A stretch of 64,000 nucleotides of DNA from Chloroflexota bacterium. GTDB taxonomy: Bacteria > Chloroflexota > Anaerolineae > B4-G1. Within the stretch, counting starts at the first letter, position 1, and every line of letters begins with the position of its first letter. The notes beneath the pieces are model-generated. The model was not told the origin of the DNA and searched no databases. It was given only the letters and a program-made list of their open reading frames with translations. Where the stretch lies: positions 3,033-67,032 of the forward strand of contig JAAEPW010000256.1 of NCBI GenBank assembly GCA_024232355.1, read 5' to 3'. Positions 8,855 through 18,731 of the stretch are shown one piece after another. Made by a program: the position numbers and the translations under genes.

Positions 8855-11074
8855 TTATGGTTGTGGGGTAGGGGGGGGGGGCACATAGCCCTCCTCTGCC
8901 TGGGGTGGCAGTGGAGAAAGGGCCAGGTCGTAATATGCCTCGATCACTTGGCGTACTAGTGGCGCGGCTATCGTCGAGCCTTCCCCCACGTTCTCGATAA
9001 TGGCGGCGATGGCGATCTCGGGATTGTCAGCGGGAGCGTAGGCGGCGAACCACGAGTGGGGTGGCGTGTCCTCCCCGCCGACCTCTGCCGTGCCGGTCTT
9101 GCCAGCGACGGGAATGCCTAATCCATAATAGCGACGGGTCGCGGTGCCGATGCCTCGGGTCGTTACCCCCAGCAGGGCATCCTGAATGATGGACAACTGC
9201 TCTGGGCTGATCGGCAGTGTGCCGACGGCTTGGGGTTGGGTGATCTGCTCGGGGATCGCGTCTCCGGCGGGGGCGATGCGCTCGACGATGTAGGGACGGT
9301 AGAGCGTGCCGCCGTTGGCGACCGCCGCCATCATGCGCGCTACTTGGATTGGCGTCACGTTCAGGTTGCCCTGCCCGATGGTCAAGTTGACGGTATCGCC
9401 CACCCACCAAGCTTCGCCGCGAGCGTTGACCTTCCAATCAGGATCGGGCATCAGTCCCCCTTGTTCGATCACGCTCTCTAGGCCGGTCGGTTCCCCGAAT
9501 CCGAATCCCTGTCCCATACTGGGCAGCGCGCCCGAGTCGATCCCGTCCAAGGTCTGACCTACGGCGTAAAACACGACGTTACAGGAGGCTGTCAGGCCAT
9601 CTTTGAGGCTGATGTCGCCGTGTCCTTCTTCTTTCCAGCACTCTTTGCGAGACGCTGGCCCCAATCCTTCCCAGTAACCGGCGCAGTGAAAGAATGTTTG
9701 GTCAGGGTCCATTTCCGCATCTTTTAGTGCGGAAGCCAGAGTGACGATCTTAAAAACTGATCCCAAGGGATAAGTGCCCTGGGTCGCGCGGTTAAAGAGC
9801 GGACGGCGGGGGTCGGCTAGGATTTGCGAGCGTCCCACTGCCCCAGATGGCCCGATAAAGACATTGGGGTCAAAACCGGGGCCGCTGGCCAATGCCCGCA
9901 CTGCCCCGGTGTGTACGTCGAGCACGACGATAGCCCCCTTGCGGCCACCCAGGATTTGCTGCACCTGTCTCTGAAAGCCCCGGTCAAAGGTGGTATAGAT
10001 GGGGCGGCTGGGTGATGCCGGGCGCTCTGCCACTGTAGAGATCGCCTCTCCCGCCGGTGTGATGATGGAGAGTGTCCCCCCGTGCTGCCCGGCCAGAATA
10101 TCCTCGCCCCACGCTTCGAGCCCAGAGATACCCACCCATTCGTCTCCCCGGTAGCCACGGGCATGGTAGGCTTTTAATTGCTCGGCTGGCACAGGCGAGA
10201 CCCAACCGACGACGTGGGGTGCGGCTCCGGTTTCTGAGGAATGGGGATAGGTGCGCCCTTCTTTTTCCTCTCGGTAGATGCCGGGAATGGAGGCGAGCAA
10301 ATCGTTGTAATCTACGCTGGTCTCGGCCGGGATGTCGGCGATGGGGATCTTCCAATCGGCGGGGGCGGCCACGTATCGGCCCCGTATCTCATCTGGGAGC
10401 AGCCCGGTGATCGTTGATAGCGTGCTCAAGAGCAATTCTTCGCTCTCGCTCTCGATCTCACCAGGGATGACGCCGATGGTGACGATGGTGCCCGTGGTTG
10501 CCAAGCCCAAGCCAGCTCGGTCGTAGATGTTAGCGCGGGCGGGAATGATGTATGACATCCGAAAGTATTGTCCGCCTGCCAGTTGCGGCCAGATCAATCC
10601 CTCGTCCCAGTCGATCAGCCATTGCTCGCCGTGCAAGCTGAGCGACATCATCGCATCGCTGGTCACTGTGCCGACCAGCGCCGTATCAAACACCAACTGG
10701 AAAGATACGTAGGCTTGACTGTCCTCTTGCAGGGCAGATTGCAGGCGCGTGGTGACGGTGAGCGCGGTGGCCGTAGAGAGAGCGTTCTGGTATCGAGCGG
10801 CAAAGCTCTCGACGTCGATGGCAGCCTGGCTGGGTGGAGAGAGGAGGGTGTACATTATTGCATAGTCGCTTGCTTGCCAGGCGTTCAGAAAAGTGGCGGC
10901 TGTTGCGTCGGGGGAGGGGGGCAGCGGTGTGGGCGTGAGGGTGGGGGGCAAGGTGACGGGAACGGATGTGTGGCTGATGGGCGTAGCGGTTGCTGGATTG
11001 CTGCAACTGACCAGCAGAAATACCATCAGGATTGCAAACGCAAATTGTAGTTTTGGCGATTCAAGATTTGTCAT
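8855..11074 (-). CDS. Penicillin-binding protein 2-type transpeptidase (lipoprotein)
   Basis: This 739-residue protein builds peptidoglycan cross-links. The signal peptide ends in LLVSC, a lipobox, followed by a Pro/Thr-rich stretch. An NTF2/MecA-N-like domain covers about 55-165, a dimerisation region about 170-350, and the transpeptidase domain the rest. The three active-site motifs are all present: SxxK as SVFK (Ser439, Lys442), SxN as SCN (497-499), and KTG at 659-661. The PBP2/MecA-like order suggests a class B elongation or resistance-type enzyme. It starts with an ATGA overlap on maf. The last codons are encoded in a run of 11 G on the plus strand, giving a proline-rich tail whose length would change with slippage. 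Confidence 0.92.
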   Translation of the reverse strand: MTNLESPKLQFAFAILMVFLLVSCSNPATATPISHTSVPVTLPPTLTPTPLPPSPDATAATFLNAWQASDYAIMYTLLSPPSQAAIDVESFAARYQNALSTATALTVTTRLQSALQEDSQAYVSFQLVFDTALVGTVTSDAMMSLSLHGEQWLIDWDEGLIWPQLAGGQYFRMSYIIPARANIYDRAGLGLATTGTIVTIGVIPGEIESESEELLLSTLSTITGLLPDEIRGRYVAAPADWKIPIADIPAETSVDYNDLLASIPGIYREEKEGRTYPHSSETGAAPHVVGWVSPVPAEQLKAYHARGYRGDEWVGISGLEAWGEDILAGQHGGTLSIITPAGEAISTVAERPASPSRPIYTTFDRGFQRQVQQILGGRKGAIVVLDVHTGAVRALASGPGFDPNVFIGPSGAVGRSQILADPRRPLFNRATQGTYPLGSVFKIVTLASALKDAEMDPDQTFFHCAGYWEGLGPASRKECWKEEGHGDISLKDGLTASCNVVFYAVGQTLDGIDSGALPSMGQGFGFGEPTGLESVIEQGGLMPDPDWKVNARGEAWWVGDTVNLTIGQGNLNVTPIQVARMMAAVANGGTLYRPYIVERIAPAGDAIPEQITQPQAVGTLPISPEQLSIIQDALLGVTTRGIGTATRRYYGLGIPVAGKTGTAEVGGEDTPPHSWFAAYAPADNPEIAIAAIIENVGEGSTIAAPLVRQVIEAYYDLALSPLPPQAEEGYVPPPPTPQP
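8871..8881. repeat. 11-bp poly-G tract at the 3' end of the PBP2 gene
   Basis: Eleven consecutive G on the plus strand encode a run of prolines close to the PBP2 stop. Slippage here would alter only the last few residues and the stop position. The CcmC-like gene start is 30 bp further on. Confidence 0.7.
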
Positions 11075-11745
11075 TTGTCATTCAAGATACTGGCATAAAC
11101 TGGGCAATGGTGATGGGTATGGGTTTGGCAGGCGGCAGGAACGTCGTGGGGCGACTTGATCCCCAGCGTGTAAAGGCAACGAACGAGATGGCAGAGGGGG
11201 AGTCCCACTACGTTGGCATAGCAGCCTTGCAGTGTGGCAACCGGACGAAATCCAGGGTGTTGAATGGCATAGGCGCCGGCTTTGTCCATCGGATCGCCAC
11301 TGGCGACGTAGGCGGCGATTTCGGCATCGGTGTAGGCACGCATCATCAGTTGAGTTTTGGCTACGGTGGTCAAGACACGGTCGGTGGCAGGTTCCAGCAG
11401 CGTAACGGCGCTGTACACGTCGTGGGTTGGTTGCTCGCGCAGTCGACGCAGCATCATGGTTGCCTCGGCTGCGTCACGGGGTTTACCCAGTAATTCGTTA
11501 TCTAGCGCGACGACGGTGTCGCAGGCAATGATAATGCCGATTGACTGGACGTCTATCTCAGAGCAAGCAGCGCGGGCTTTGGCCTGGCTCAGGCGGGTGA
11601 CCAATTTGAATGGTGCTTCGTTTACCTGGGGAATCTCGACTATGTCGGGTGAGGTTACCTGAAAGGGCATGCTGAGCAGCGTCAACAACTCGCGGCGGCG
11701 GGGAGATTGGGATGCTAACAGTAGATGGATTCTGTTCGTAGCCAT
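11071..11745 (-). CDS. maf: Maf-like nucleoside triphosphate pyrophosphatase
   Basis: The 224-residue product has the Maf signature LLLASQSPRRRELL at its N-terminus and IIACDTVVALDNELLGKP in the middle, the active-site Asp being in CDTVV, with GKP following. Maf proteins hydrolyse modified or canonical nucleoside triphosphates and arrest septation when overexpressed in some bacteria. The C-terminal 25 residues after LYTLGI are extra and rich in His, with no recognisable motif. It is the first gene of a three-gene operon with PBP2 and the CcmC-like protein, linking it to cell-wall growth and division. Confidence 0.9.
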   Translation of the reverse strand: MATNRIHLLLASQSPRRRELLTLLSMPFQVTSPDIVEIPQVNEAPFKLVTRLSQAKARAACSEIDVQSIGIIIACDTVVALDNELLGKPRDAAEATMMLRRLREQPTHDVYSAVTLLEPATDRVLTTVAKTQLMMRAYTDAEIAAYVASGDPMDKAGAYAIQHPGFRPVATLQGCYANVVGLPLCHLVRCLYTLGIKSPHDVPAACQTHTHHHCPVYASILNDK

Positions 11746-11799
11746 AATGGTCGTTATTGTAGCATACGTAGCGCAGTTGTAAAGGGCAGTGGGGGCTGA

Positions 11800-14700
11800 T
11801 CAGTGCATAACTTTTAACCGACGCAGTGCCGCCAGCAAAGACTGTGGCGTGATCTTTGTTTTGTACATCAAGCCCTGGATGTGGTCGTCGATGCGTGTGT
11901 GTTCCTGTGTGCTTACGTCTTTGGCTGTCAGCACGATGACGGGAATATCAGCCGTTTCAGGGTCGGCACGTAGTTTTTCCAACACTGCAAAGCCGCTCAG
12001 ACCCGGCATCATCAAATCGAGAAAGATTGCGTCAGGGCGTTCTCTTTGCGCCATAGCCAGTGCTTGATCGCCGCCGTATGCTAAAAGTGATGTGCATCGC
12101 TCAACGGGCAGCATTGCTTGCAGCATGGCGATGATTTCGGGATCATCGTCCACGAGCAGCACCCGGACTTTTTGTGTGAGTCGGCTTATTGAGGCGAATA
12201 AATCGCCTTTATGTACCGGTTTGGTCAGATAATCTATGGCTCCCAGATCAGTTTCTAACTCGGCATTCTCCGGTGCTGATGTGATCAGTACGGGGATGTC
12301 CTTTGTCTTTTCGCCTGATTTGAGGGCGTATAGAACCTCTCGACTATTCTGATTGGAAAGTATCATGTCCAAGGTAATCAAGGTTGGTCTCAGTTTTTGG
12401 GCTTGTTCCAGTGCGCCTGTGCCGGTGTAATGTTGGGTAGATGTGTATCCTTCCTGCTGCAGGTATAGCGCCAAGAGGTTGCTGAACTGGCGATCATTCT
12501 CGATCACTAGCGCTGTCTTGTCGCGTGAAAAAGGTTCGGTTTTGTCTGATAATGTTGTTTCATCTATGGGGGTCGCAAGTGGCGGGCCAGCGAGTGGAAG
12601 TAAAAAGTTGAACGTTGTGCCTTGTTCATATTCACTTTCTGCCCAGATACGCCCGCCGTGCATTTCGATTAGTCGCTTGCTGATGGTCAATCCAAGTCCG
12701 GTTCCCGAACTCTCCCGGGCAGACGAGCCGTCTGCTTGGCGAAATTCTTCAAAGATGATATCCAAGTCCTCTGGCTTGATGCCAATGCCGTTATCAACTA
12801 GGGAAAAGATCATTGTATCTGGGGCGATCAAGTGACAAGAGATGGTAATATGCCCTTCTTTGGGAGTGAACTTGTTGGCATTGCTGAGCAGATTGAGCAG
12901 TACTTGCTTGATTCGGAAGCGATCGGCGATCAGTGGTGGCATATCGTTGGCTATGTTTGCGTCGAGTACTTGGGATTTTTTTGCGATCAAGGGAGAGATC
13001 GTCATTTGTACTTCTACTAATAGCTCGGCCATATCGAACTCTATGGGTTCCAGAGTCACATGTCCGGCCTCGATCTTGGAAAGGTCGAGGATGTCGTTGA
13101 TCAGGGTCAGGAGGTGTCGTCCACTGGAGTAAATGTCTTGTACGAATTCTTTTTGGTCAAGGGGCATCTCGCCCATCAGGCCATCAATGAGCACTTCAGA
13201 AAAGCCAATGATCGAGTTTAGGGGGGTACGTAGTTCGTGACTCATATTGGCGAGGAATTGGCTCTTGAGCCGGTCGAGTTCTTGCAAGCGGACATTTGCC
13301 TGCTCTAGTGCCTCTGCGCGATCTTGCAATTCGACCCTGGCGGTCTCTACCTCTTCGAACAAGCGAGCGCGTTCTACAAGCAGTGCCAGGTTATTGGCCA
13401 GCGTGTTCAGTAGTTGCTGGTCGTTCTCGGTAAAGGCATGGGGGCGGGAACTTTCAATGTTGAGAATGCCGATGGCGTGCGGGCCGGTAGACAGAGGGAC
13501 ACATAATTCTGAGCGGGTACTGGGTACGACCTCAACATAGTCGGAATCCAGGTGTACATCTGACACAAGAATAGGTTCGTTGCATTGTGTGACTCGTCCG
13601 ACAATTCCTTCGTCTCGACCAAATTTGAGGTTTTCGAGTGCGTTCGACGGATACCCAGAACTGGCTTGCACGTATAACGAATTGCTTTCTGGGTCTTGGA
13701 GCAGGATGCTCACATGAACGTCTTCTAACTCGGTAGCCAAGGCCACCGCTGCGGCTTGCAGAGTCTCCTCTATGCGCACCCCAGAAGCGGCGGCCAGGCC
13801 CACGTCGTGGAGCAGCCTGAGTTCGCGCACCCGGCGCTGGGTTTCTTCGAACAGTCGCGCGTGGTCTATGGCGATGGCTGCTTGGTGAACCAATGTTTGG
13901 CCTGTTGCGATTTCACCATCAGAAAAGCGACGAGACCCCAGGCTTTCCCATACCTGAGCAAAGCCCAGAGTGCGGTCACCGGCTATCATTGGCAAGAGCA
14001 GAGTGGTCTGTGCTCCCCGAGATTTTAGTCGGGTTTGCTCATCGGGATTGGTCTTGGGTGTATCTGCCTGAATCTGCAAGGGATAACGTTGCTTTAGGCA
14101 TTCTGTTGTAGTCGGAAGGTTAGTTAACGACTGGGTCTGACCTACAGCGGAGCGTCGTTCTTCCCTAGTAGCCTCGTTGGTCACATAGCTGGCGATGACG
14201 GTGATCGACTGGGTTGCCTTGTCCCAACTGTAGATTTCGACGCTGGTGCTGTGCAAAATTTCGCACAAACTGCGGGCTACGTAGGGCAGTATCTGGCTGG
14301 CGTTGAGGGTAGACGAGAGTGCTGTTGTAACGCTGCGGAGCAAGGATGCCTCGCGCAATTGTATCTGGGTCTGTTCGTACAAGCGGGTACTCTCCAGGGT
14401 TTGAGCGACCTGGTAAGCAAAAGCGAGGGCCAGACGGCTAGCTTCTTTGTCGTACATATTGAGGGTATGGGAATCTACCGCCAGCACACCCACGACTCGA
14501 TCCTTAAAAATCATTGGCGTACCCATCCACGATTGTGATAGGCTCGACTCTTGGCCAGGAGACCAATCCGGCTCGTCACGCATATCTGGAATGATGACCG
14601 GCTTTTGTTCTTGCACGACTCGCTGCATCAAGGGGAGTTCTTTCAAGGCGAATCGTCTCGAGGGGGTATGTCTCTCACCACGGGAGGCGATGGTCCAACA

Positions 14701-15018
14701 ATGTTCTTCTCGAATTAGGTTGATCGAGGCCCCATCATAGGGCACCACCCGCTGGAGTTCGACCAGGACGCGGTCTGGCATTTGATCGAGTCGTGGCATC
14801 GAACTCAGGGCCTCAATGGTATCGAGTAGGGTTTGGGCTATCTCACGTTCGCGCACGGTATTGTTTAAGCGTTGGGTATCCTGAGAGGAGCGTGATGCTA
14901 CATCCAATAGTGCTGGGTCCTCTTGTTGGTGCTTGGTGGGATTTTGTTTGATCTCTTTGGTCAACCCGCGCAGTCGCTCGATTGCGGCACTGACCCACGT
15001 CTGTTTTGGTTTGGGCAT
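11800..15018 (-). CDS. Soluble hybrid histidine kinase: three GAF, HisKA-HATPase, two receivers
   Basis: The 1072-residue protein has no membrane segment. Three GAF domains occupy about 55-215, 222-395 and 400-555, followed by a coiled coil, the dimerisation domain with MSHELRTPLNSIIGFSE (His594), an ATPase domain with ESSGTGLGLTISKRL, then two receivers. Receiver 1 has Asp885 and TKP at about 933; receiver 2 has Asp1002 in FLDLMMPGLSG, but the usual KP is replaced by YKTK. The GAF domains probably bind small ligands or sense redox state; which is unknown. It is a close paralogue of the kinase at 15546-18731, with receivers at the other end. A frameshifted receiver gene sits just upstream. 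Confidence 0.93.
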   Translation of the reverse strand: MPKPKQTWVSAAIERLRGLTKEIKQNPTKHQQEDPALLDVASRSSQDTQRLNNTVREREIAQTLLDTIEALSSMPRLDQMPDRVLVELQRVVPYDGASINLIREEHCWTIASRGERHTPSRRFALKELPLMQRVVQEQKPVIIPDMRDEPDWSPGQESSLSQSWMGTPMIFKDRVVGVLAVDSHTLNMYDKEASRLALAFAYQVAQTLESTRLYEQTQIQLREASLLRSVTTALSSTLNASQILPYVARSLCEILHSTSVEIYSWDKATQSITVIASYVTNEATREERRSAVGQTQSLTNLPTTTECLKQRYPLQIQADTPKTNPDEQTRLKSRGAQTTLLLPMIAGDRTLGFAQVWESLGSRRFSDGEIATGQTLVHQAAIAIDHARLFEETQRRVRELRLLHDVGLAAASGVRIEETLQAAAVALATELEDVHVSILLQDPESNSLYVQASSGYPSNALENLKFGRDEGIVGRVTQCNEPILVSDVHLDSDYVEVVPSTRSELCVPLSTGPHAIGILNIESSRPHAFTENDQQLLNTLANNLALLVERARLFEEVETARVELQDRAEALEQANVRLQELDRLKSQFLANMSHELRTPLNSIIGFSEVLIDGLMGEMPLDQKEFVQDIYSSGRHLLTLINDILDLSKIEAGHVTLEPIEFDMAELLVEVQMTISPLIAKKSQVLDANIANDMPPLIADRFRIKQVLLNLLSNANKFTPKEGHITISCHLIAPDTMIFSLVDNGIGIKPEDLDIIFEEFRQADGSSARESSGTGLGLTISKRLIEMHGGRIWAESEYEQGTTFNFLLPLAGPPLATPIDETTLSDKTEPFSRDKTALVIENDRQFSNLLALYLQQEGYTSTQHYTGTGALEQAQKLRPTLITLDMILSNQNSREVLYALKSGEKTKDIPVLITSAPENAELETDLGAIDYLTKPVHKGDLFASISRLTQKVRVLLVDDDPEIIAMLQAMLPVERCTSLLAYGGDQALAMAQRERPDAIFLDLMMPGLSGFAVLEKLRADPETADIPVIVLTAKDVSTQEHTRIDDHIQGLMYKTKITPQSLLAALRRLKVMH

Positions 15019-15041
15019 TAGATATTAGTCTTTTTGTGAAT

Positions 15042-15402
15042 CTAGATATTGTCTGCCTGATCCGGTAAAGCACCGGTGCCAATTGGTTTGGTGATATAGC
15101 CATCATAGCGGACTGTCATTGCTTTTTCCCGTTCATCCTCCATCACGTGGGCCACGAGTGCCACAATGGGGATGTGCGCTGTCTCTGGCTGCGATTTTAG
15201 AGTCCGAGTAGCATCATATCCGCTTACTTTGGGTAATTGCATATCCATCAGGATGAGGTCTGAAAGCTGGCAAGTAGCGCTCGATTGCTTCCTCTCCGTT
15301 CATCGCAATTAGGAGATGATATCCGTGGGGACATAGGACAGCCATCACCAGTTTGCAGTTCAGATTACTATCTTGGACGATAAGGATGGTTTCGTTGGCC
15401 AT
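15042..15402 (-). pseudogene. Frameshifted DivK-type receiver protein
   Basis: Read from the ATG at 15402, the protein begins ETILIVQDSNLNCKLVMAVL, a receiver start, and runs to about EAIERYL. The frame then changes near 15270-15280: in the next frame QLSDLILMDMQLPKVSG, with the phospho-acceptor Asp, continues to AHIPIVALVAHVMEDEREKA and GYITKPIGTGALPDQ. Together both frames cover a whole single-domain receiver of about 120 residues that lacks an output domain. A one- or two-base indel is enough to explain it. Either the gene is dead or the sequence contains an error here. It lies between two paralogous hybrid kinases and would be their natural phosphate acceptor. Confidence 0.8.
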
Positions 15403-15455
15403 GTAATTGTTCCCCAAGACAATTATAGGATTTTTGACGTTATGGTCAAGGATGC

Positions 15456-15481
15456 AAAAAGGGGCAGATAGGTTCTGCCCC
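15456..15481 (-). terminator. Rho-independent terminator after the 15546-18731 kinase gene
   Basis: On the minus strand an 8-bp GC-rich stem, GGGGCAGA/TCTGCCCC (15474-15481 and 15461-15468) with a 5-nt loop, is followed by TTTTT. It lies about 65 bp past the kinase stop and ahead of the frameshifted receiver, so it separates the two transcription units. Confidence 0.75.
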
Positions 15482-15545
15482 AGTAGTAAATTGTTTAACA
15501 TTGAGGATTGTGACGACTCGGTCAGCGTTGAGGAGATTGTCTATT

Positions 15546-18500
15546 TCAATTGTCTGGATTTATGGGGCCAGCATTGGGGAGTGAAAAGGAGAATGCCGTG
15601 CCATGTCCATACTCGCTTTCAAGCCAGATGCGTCCTCCGTGCATCTCGACCAGCCGTCTGCTGATGTTCAACCCCAATCCAGTGCCATTAACTTTGGCCG
15701 ATGCATCACCTGCCTGGCAGAATTTCTCAAAGATGACTTTTTGATCCTCGGGTTTGATTCCCACGCCGGTATCGGTCACGGAGAAGATTGTTGTGGATGG
15801 GTTGGTTTGATGGCAGGAGAGGGTGATGGTTCCTTTGTTGGGGGTGAACTTGTTGGCATTGCTGAGCAGATTGAGCAGTACTTGTTTGATGCGAAAACGG
15901 TCGGCGGTGAGTGGGGGCAGACCATTGATCGGCTCTATGACCAGTGTTTGCGACTTTTTCTCGATCATTGGTGCGATTGTCGCTTGTACATCCGCCAATA
16001 GCTCGCCTGTTTTAAAAGCCACTGGTTCCAACGTCATATGCCCGGCCTCGATTTTGGAGAGGTCGAGGATGTCATTGATCAGGGCCATCAGATGTTCTCC
16101 ACTGGTGAGGATGTCTTGCACACATTTCTCCTGCTTGACAGGCATTTCGCCGATCATTCCCTTGAGCAGTACGTCAGAGAGACCAATGATAGAGTTGAGG
16201 GGGGTGCGGAGTTCGTGACTCATATTGGCGAGAAATTGATCCTTGAGCCGGTCGAGTTCTTGCAAGCGGGCGTTTGCGTCTTCCAGCGCCTCAGCTCGTT
16301 GTTGCAACTCGGCTCTGGCTATCGCAACTTCGGTGAACAAGCGAACGCGTTCTACAAGCACGGCTAGGTTGCTGGACAACGTGCTTAACAACCGCAAGTC
16401 GTCGTTCGTAAAGGCGTCGAGTCGAGGGCTCGCGACATTGAGGACTCCAATGATGAATGGGCCGGTGGCCAAAGGGACGCAGAGTTCAGATCTGATATCG
16501 GTGTTCATTTCATAATAACGGGGCTCTAGTCGTACATCGGGTACGATGAGAGGTTTGCCATGCTGTGCTACCCAACCACTGATCCCCTCGTCCAGACTGA
16601 GACTTAGGTTATGAACTTCCTCGATAGGATAGCCAACGCTGGCTTCTATACGCAACGTATTATTTTTAGAGTCTATCAGCATGATTGCAACGCGCGTGTC
16701 TCGCAGCGCGGAAGCCAGGGCCTCAGCTGCAGCTTGTAGTGCATCTTCCAGACGTATCCCGGAAGCAGTCGCCAAACTCACGTTATGGAGCAACTGAAGT
16801 TCGTTCACTTGACGTTGAGTCTCTGAGAATAAGCGGGCGTGATCCAGTGCGATGGCTGCTTGGTGGGTCAGTGTTTGGCCCGTTGCGGTTTCTCCTTGGG
16901 TAAAGCGGCGAGGTGCTTGACTTTCCCATACCACGGCCAGGCCCATTGTATTGCCGTGGGCCGCCATTGGCAACAGCAGTGCAGCCTGCGCGTCGTGGGC
17001 TCTTAAATTAGCTTGATCGTGTGGACCTATCTCAGAATCGTCTATTCGTATCTGTTTGGGCCTGCTTTTGTCAAGAACCTCTGCCGCGGCGGGAAAATTG
17101 GTCAGTGGGTAAGTCTGATCTATATTCGAGTAAAATGCTTCTCCGATAAAGTCCGAAGACCCATAATCAGCAATGATGGTGATGGTGTTTTGTTCTGTAT
17201 CTGGCTTGTAGATTTCGACACTAGTGCTGTTCAATGCCTCGCACAAGCTACGAGCTACGTAGGGCAGCATTTGGTTCATATCAAGGGTGGACGAGAGAGC
17301 TGCTGTGACGTTGTGGAGCAGGAGAGTCTCGCGCAAGTGTGCGTGAGTTTGTTCGTACAAGCGCGAGTTGTCAATTGCCAGGGCCACTTGGTGAGAAAAA
17401 GCAAAAGCCAAACGCGCTGCATCCTGATTGTACGCGTCTGGATAATGAGAACCTATCAGCATCACGCCGATGACTCTGTTTTTGGAGATCAATGGCACGC
17501 CCAGCCAAGAGCGTACGAGTTCCTTTGGTGTTTTGTTCAAGTTTGAGGATGGCACTACATTCTCAATGTGAGGCGGCGATTCTGATGTGTGATGCCCATT
17601 GGGGAAAATGACGGGACCGCGTTGATCTACAATCTGCTGTACCAGTGGTAGTTTTTCTAGGGCGAGCCCTTGCAAAAAAGGGTGATCCAAGCCGCGAGAG
17701 GCAACGGGCCAGGCGGTGGGCGAACCATTACTGCGTGTTCCATTGTTAGGAATATTGGCGGTATGCAACAAACTGACCGAAGCTGCGTCGTATGGTATCA
17801 CTTGCTGGAGGCCATCCAGGACACGCTCCAGCAATTTGTCGAGTTGGAGCGTCATGCTCAGGGCCTGGGCGACTGTGTTGAGGGCTGTCAACTCTTTGTT
17901 GCGGCGTTGCAAAAACTGTTCAACCTGTTTTCGTTCAGTGATATCGCGTACAATAGATAGGAAGAGTTTGTCATCACGTTCCGTCAGTGGTGCAAGGGTT
18001 ACTTCGATGGGAATCTGGGTGCCATTACGGTGCAAAGCCAAGGTCTCAAAGGCTGCGTCGGGAGCTACATTAGATGACGAGTCGATTTGACGTGGCGGTC
18101 GTAGATGTGTGCCTTTGGCTTCCAGATCGGATGTTTTCATCGACAATAATTCTTTGCGGGTGTAGCCCAATAGTTGGCAGGTGCGATGATTAACGTCAAC
18201 GATCTTTTCGTTTCCGTCTTCTAAAAGAATGGCATCGTTTGCTTGCTCGAACAGTGTTTTGTAGCGCGCTTTACTTTCCCGAAGTGCTGATTCTACTCGT
18301 TTGCGTTCGGCAATTTCTTGTTCCAGTTCTTTGGCATAATCTACCAGACTGCTCTGTAATTCGAGCACCCGCATAGCGCTCTGCAAGCGGGCGCGCAACT
18401 CGTCTGGATCGATGGGCTTGGTTAGATAGTCATCGGCTCCTGCCTGTAGCCCTTCGATGAGGTTCTCTTTGCTTTTCTTTTTTCCTGTCAGAAGGATGAT

Positions 18501-18731
18501 ATAGGTTGGCTTGGAATCAAACGTTTCACGGAATTTGCGACAGACCTCGACTCCGTTCATCTCGGGCATTATCCAATCCAAGATAACCAATTGGGGTGCG
18601 GTCTTTTGTGACAGGGCTTGCCATGCTTCTTGGCCATCGCAAGTAGTGGTGACGTCGTGCCCCAATTCGATCAATGTCTCTTGAAGCCAATAGCGGTGAG
18701 TTTGACTGTCGTCGGCAATCAATATCTTCAT
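15546..18731 (-). CDS. Soluble hybrid kinase: receiver, PAS, three GAF, HisKA-HATPase
   Basis: A 1061-residue protein whose receiver is N-terminal (Asp52 in ILDWIMPEMNG, TKP near 105), followed by a coil, a PAS domain at about 150-275 ending in IVRDITERKQ, three GAF domains at about 285-805, and a kinase core with MSHELRTPLNSIIGLSD (His near 840) and NGTGLGLNISRRLVEM. The GAF and kinase parts match the 11800-15018 protein segment by segment, so the two arose by duplication with the receiver relocated. No membrane segment is present. A terminator follows it, making it a single-gene unit; no clear promoter was found in the foldback-rich upstream gap. Confidence 0.93.
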   Translation of the reverse strand: MKILIADDSQTHRYWLQETLIELGHDVTTTCDGQEAWQALSQKTAPQLVILDWIMPEMNGVEVCRKFRETFDSKPTYIILLTGKKKSKENLIEGLQAGADDYLTKPIDPDELRARLQSAMRVLELQSSLVDYAKELEQEIAERKRVESALRESKARYKTLFEQANDAILLEDGNEKIVDVNHRTCQLLGYTRKELLSMKTSDLEAKGTHLRPPRQIDSSSNVAPDAAFETLALHRNGTQIPIEVTLAPLTERDDKLFLSIVRDITERKQVEQFLQRRNKELTALNTVAQALSMTLQLDKLLERVLDGLQQVIPYDAASVSLLHTANIPNNGTRSNGSPTAWPVASRGLDHPFLQGLALEKLPLVQQIVDQRGPVIFPNGHHTSESPPHIENVVPSSNLNKTPKELVRSWLGVPLISKNRVIGVMLIGSHYPDAYNQDAARLAFAFSHQVALAIDNSRLYEQTHAHLRETLLLHNVTAALSSTLDMNQMLPYVARSLCEALNSTSVEIYKPDTEQNTITIIADYGSSDFIGEAFYSNIDQTYPLTNFPAAAEVLDKSRPKQIRIDDSEIGPHDQANLRAHDAQAALLLPMAAHGNTMGLAVVWESQAPRRFTQGETATGQTLTHQAAIALDHARLFSETQRQVNELQLLHNVSLATASGIRLEDALQAAAEALASALRDTRVAIMLIDSKNNTLRIEASVGYPIEEVHNLSLSLDEGISGWVAQHGKPLIVPDVRLEPRYYEMNTDIRSELCVPLATGPFIIGVLNVASPRLDAFTNDDLRLLSTLSSNLAVLVERVRLFTEVAIARAELQQRAEALEDANARLQELDRLKDQFLANMSHELRTPLNSIIGLSDVLLKGMIGEMPVKQEKCVQDILTSGEHLMALINDILDLSKIEAGHMTLEPVAFKTGELLADVQATIAPMIEKKSQTLVIEPINGLPPLTADRFRIKQVLLNLLSNANKFTPNKGTITLSCHQTNPSTTIFSVTDTGVGIKPEDQKVIFEKFCQAGDASAKVNGTGLGLNISRRLVEMHGGRIWLESEYGHGTAFSFSLPNAGPINPDN

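Noticed and set aside
8871..8881. Phase-variable switch of PBP2 by poly-G slippage
   Set aside because: The tract is at the very 3' end, after the whole transpeptidase domain, so slippage would not turn the protein off.
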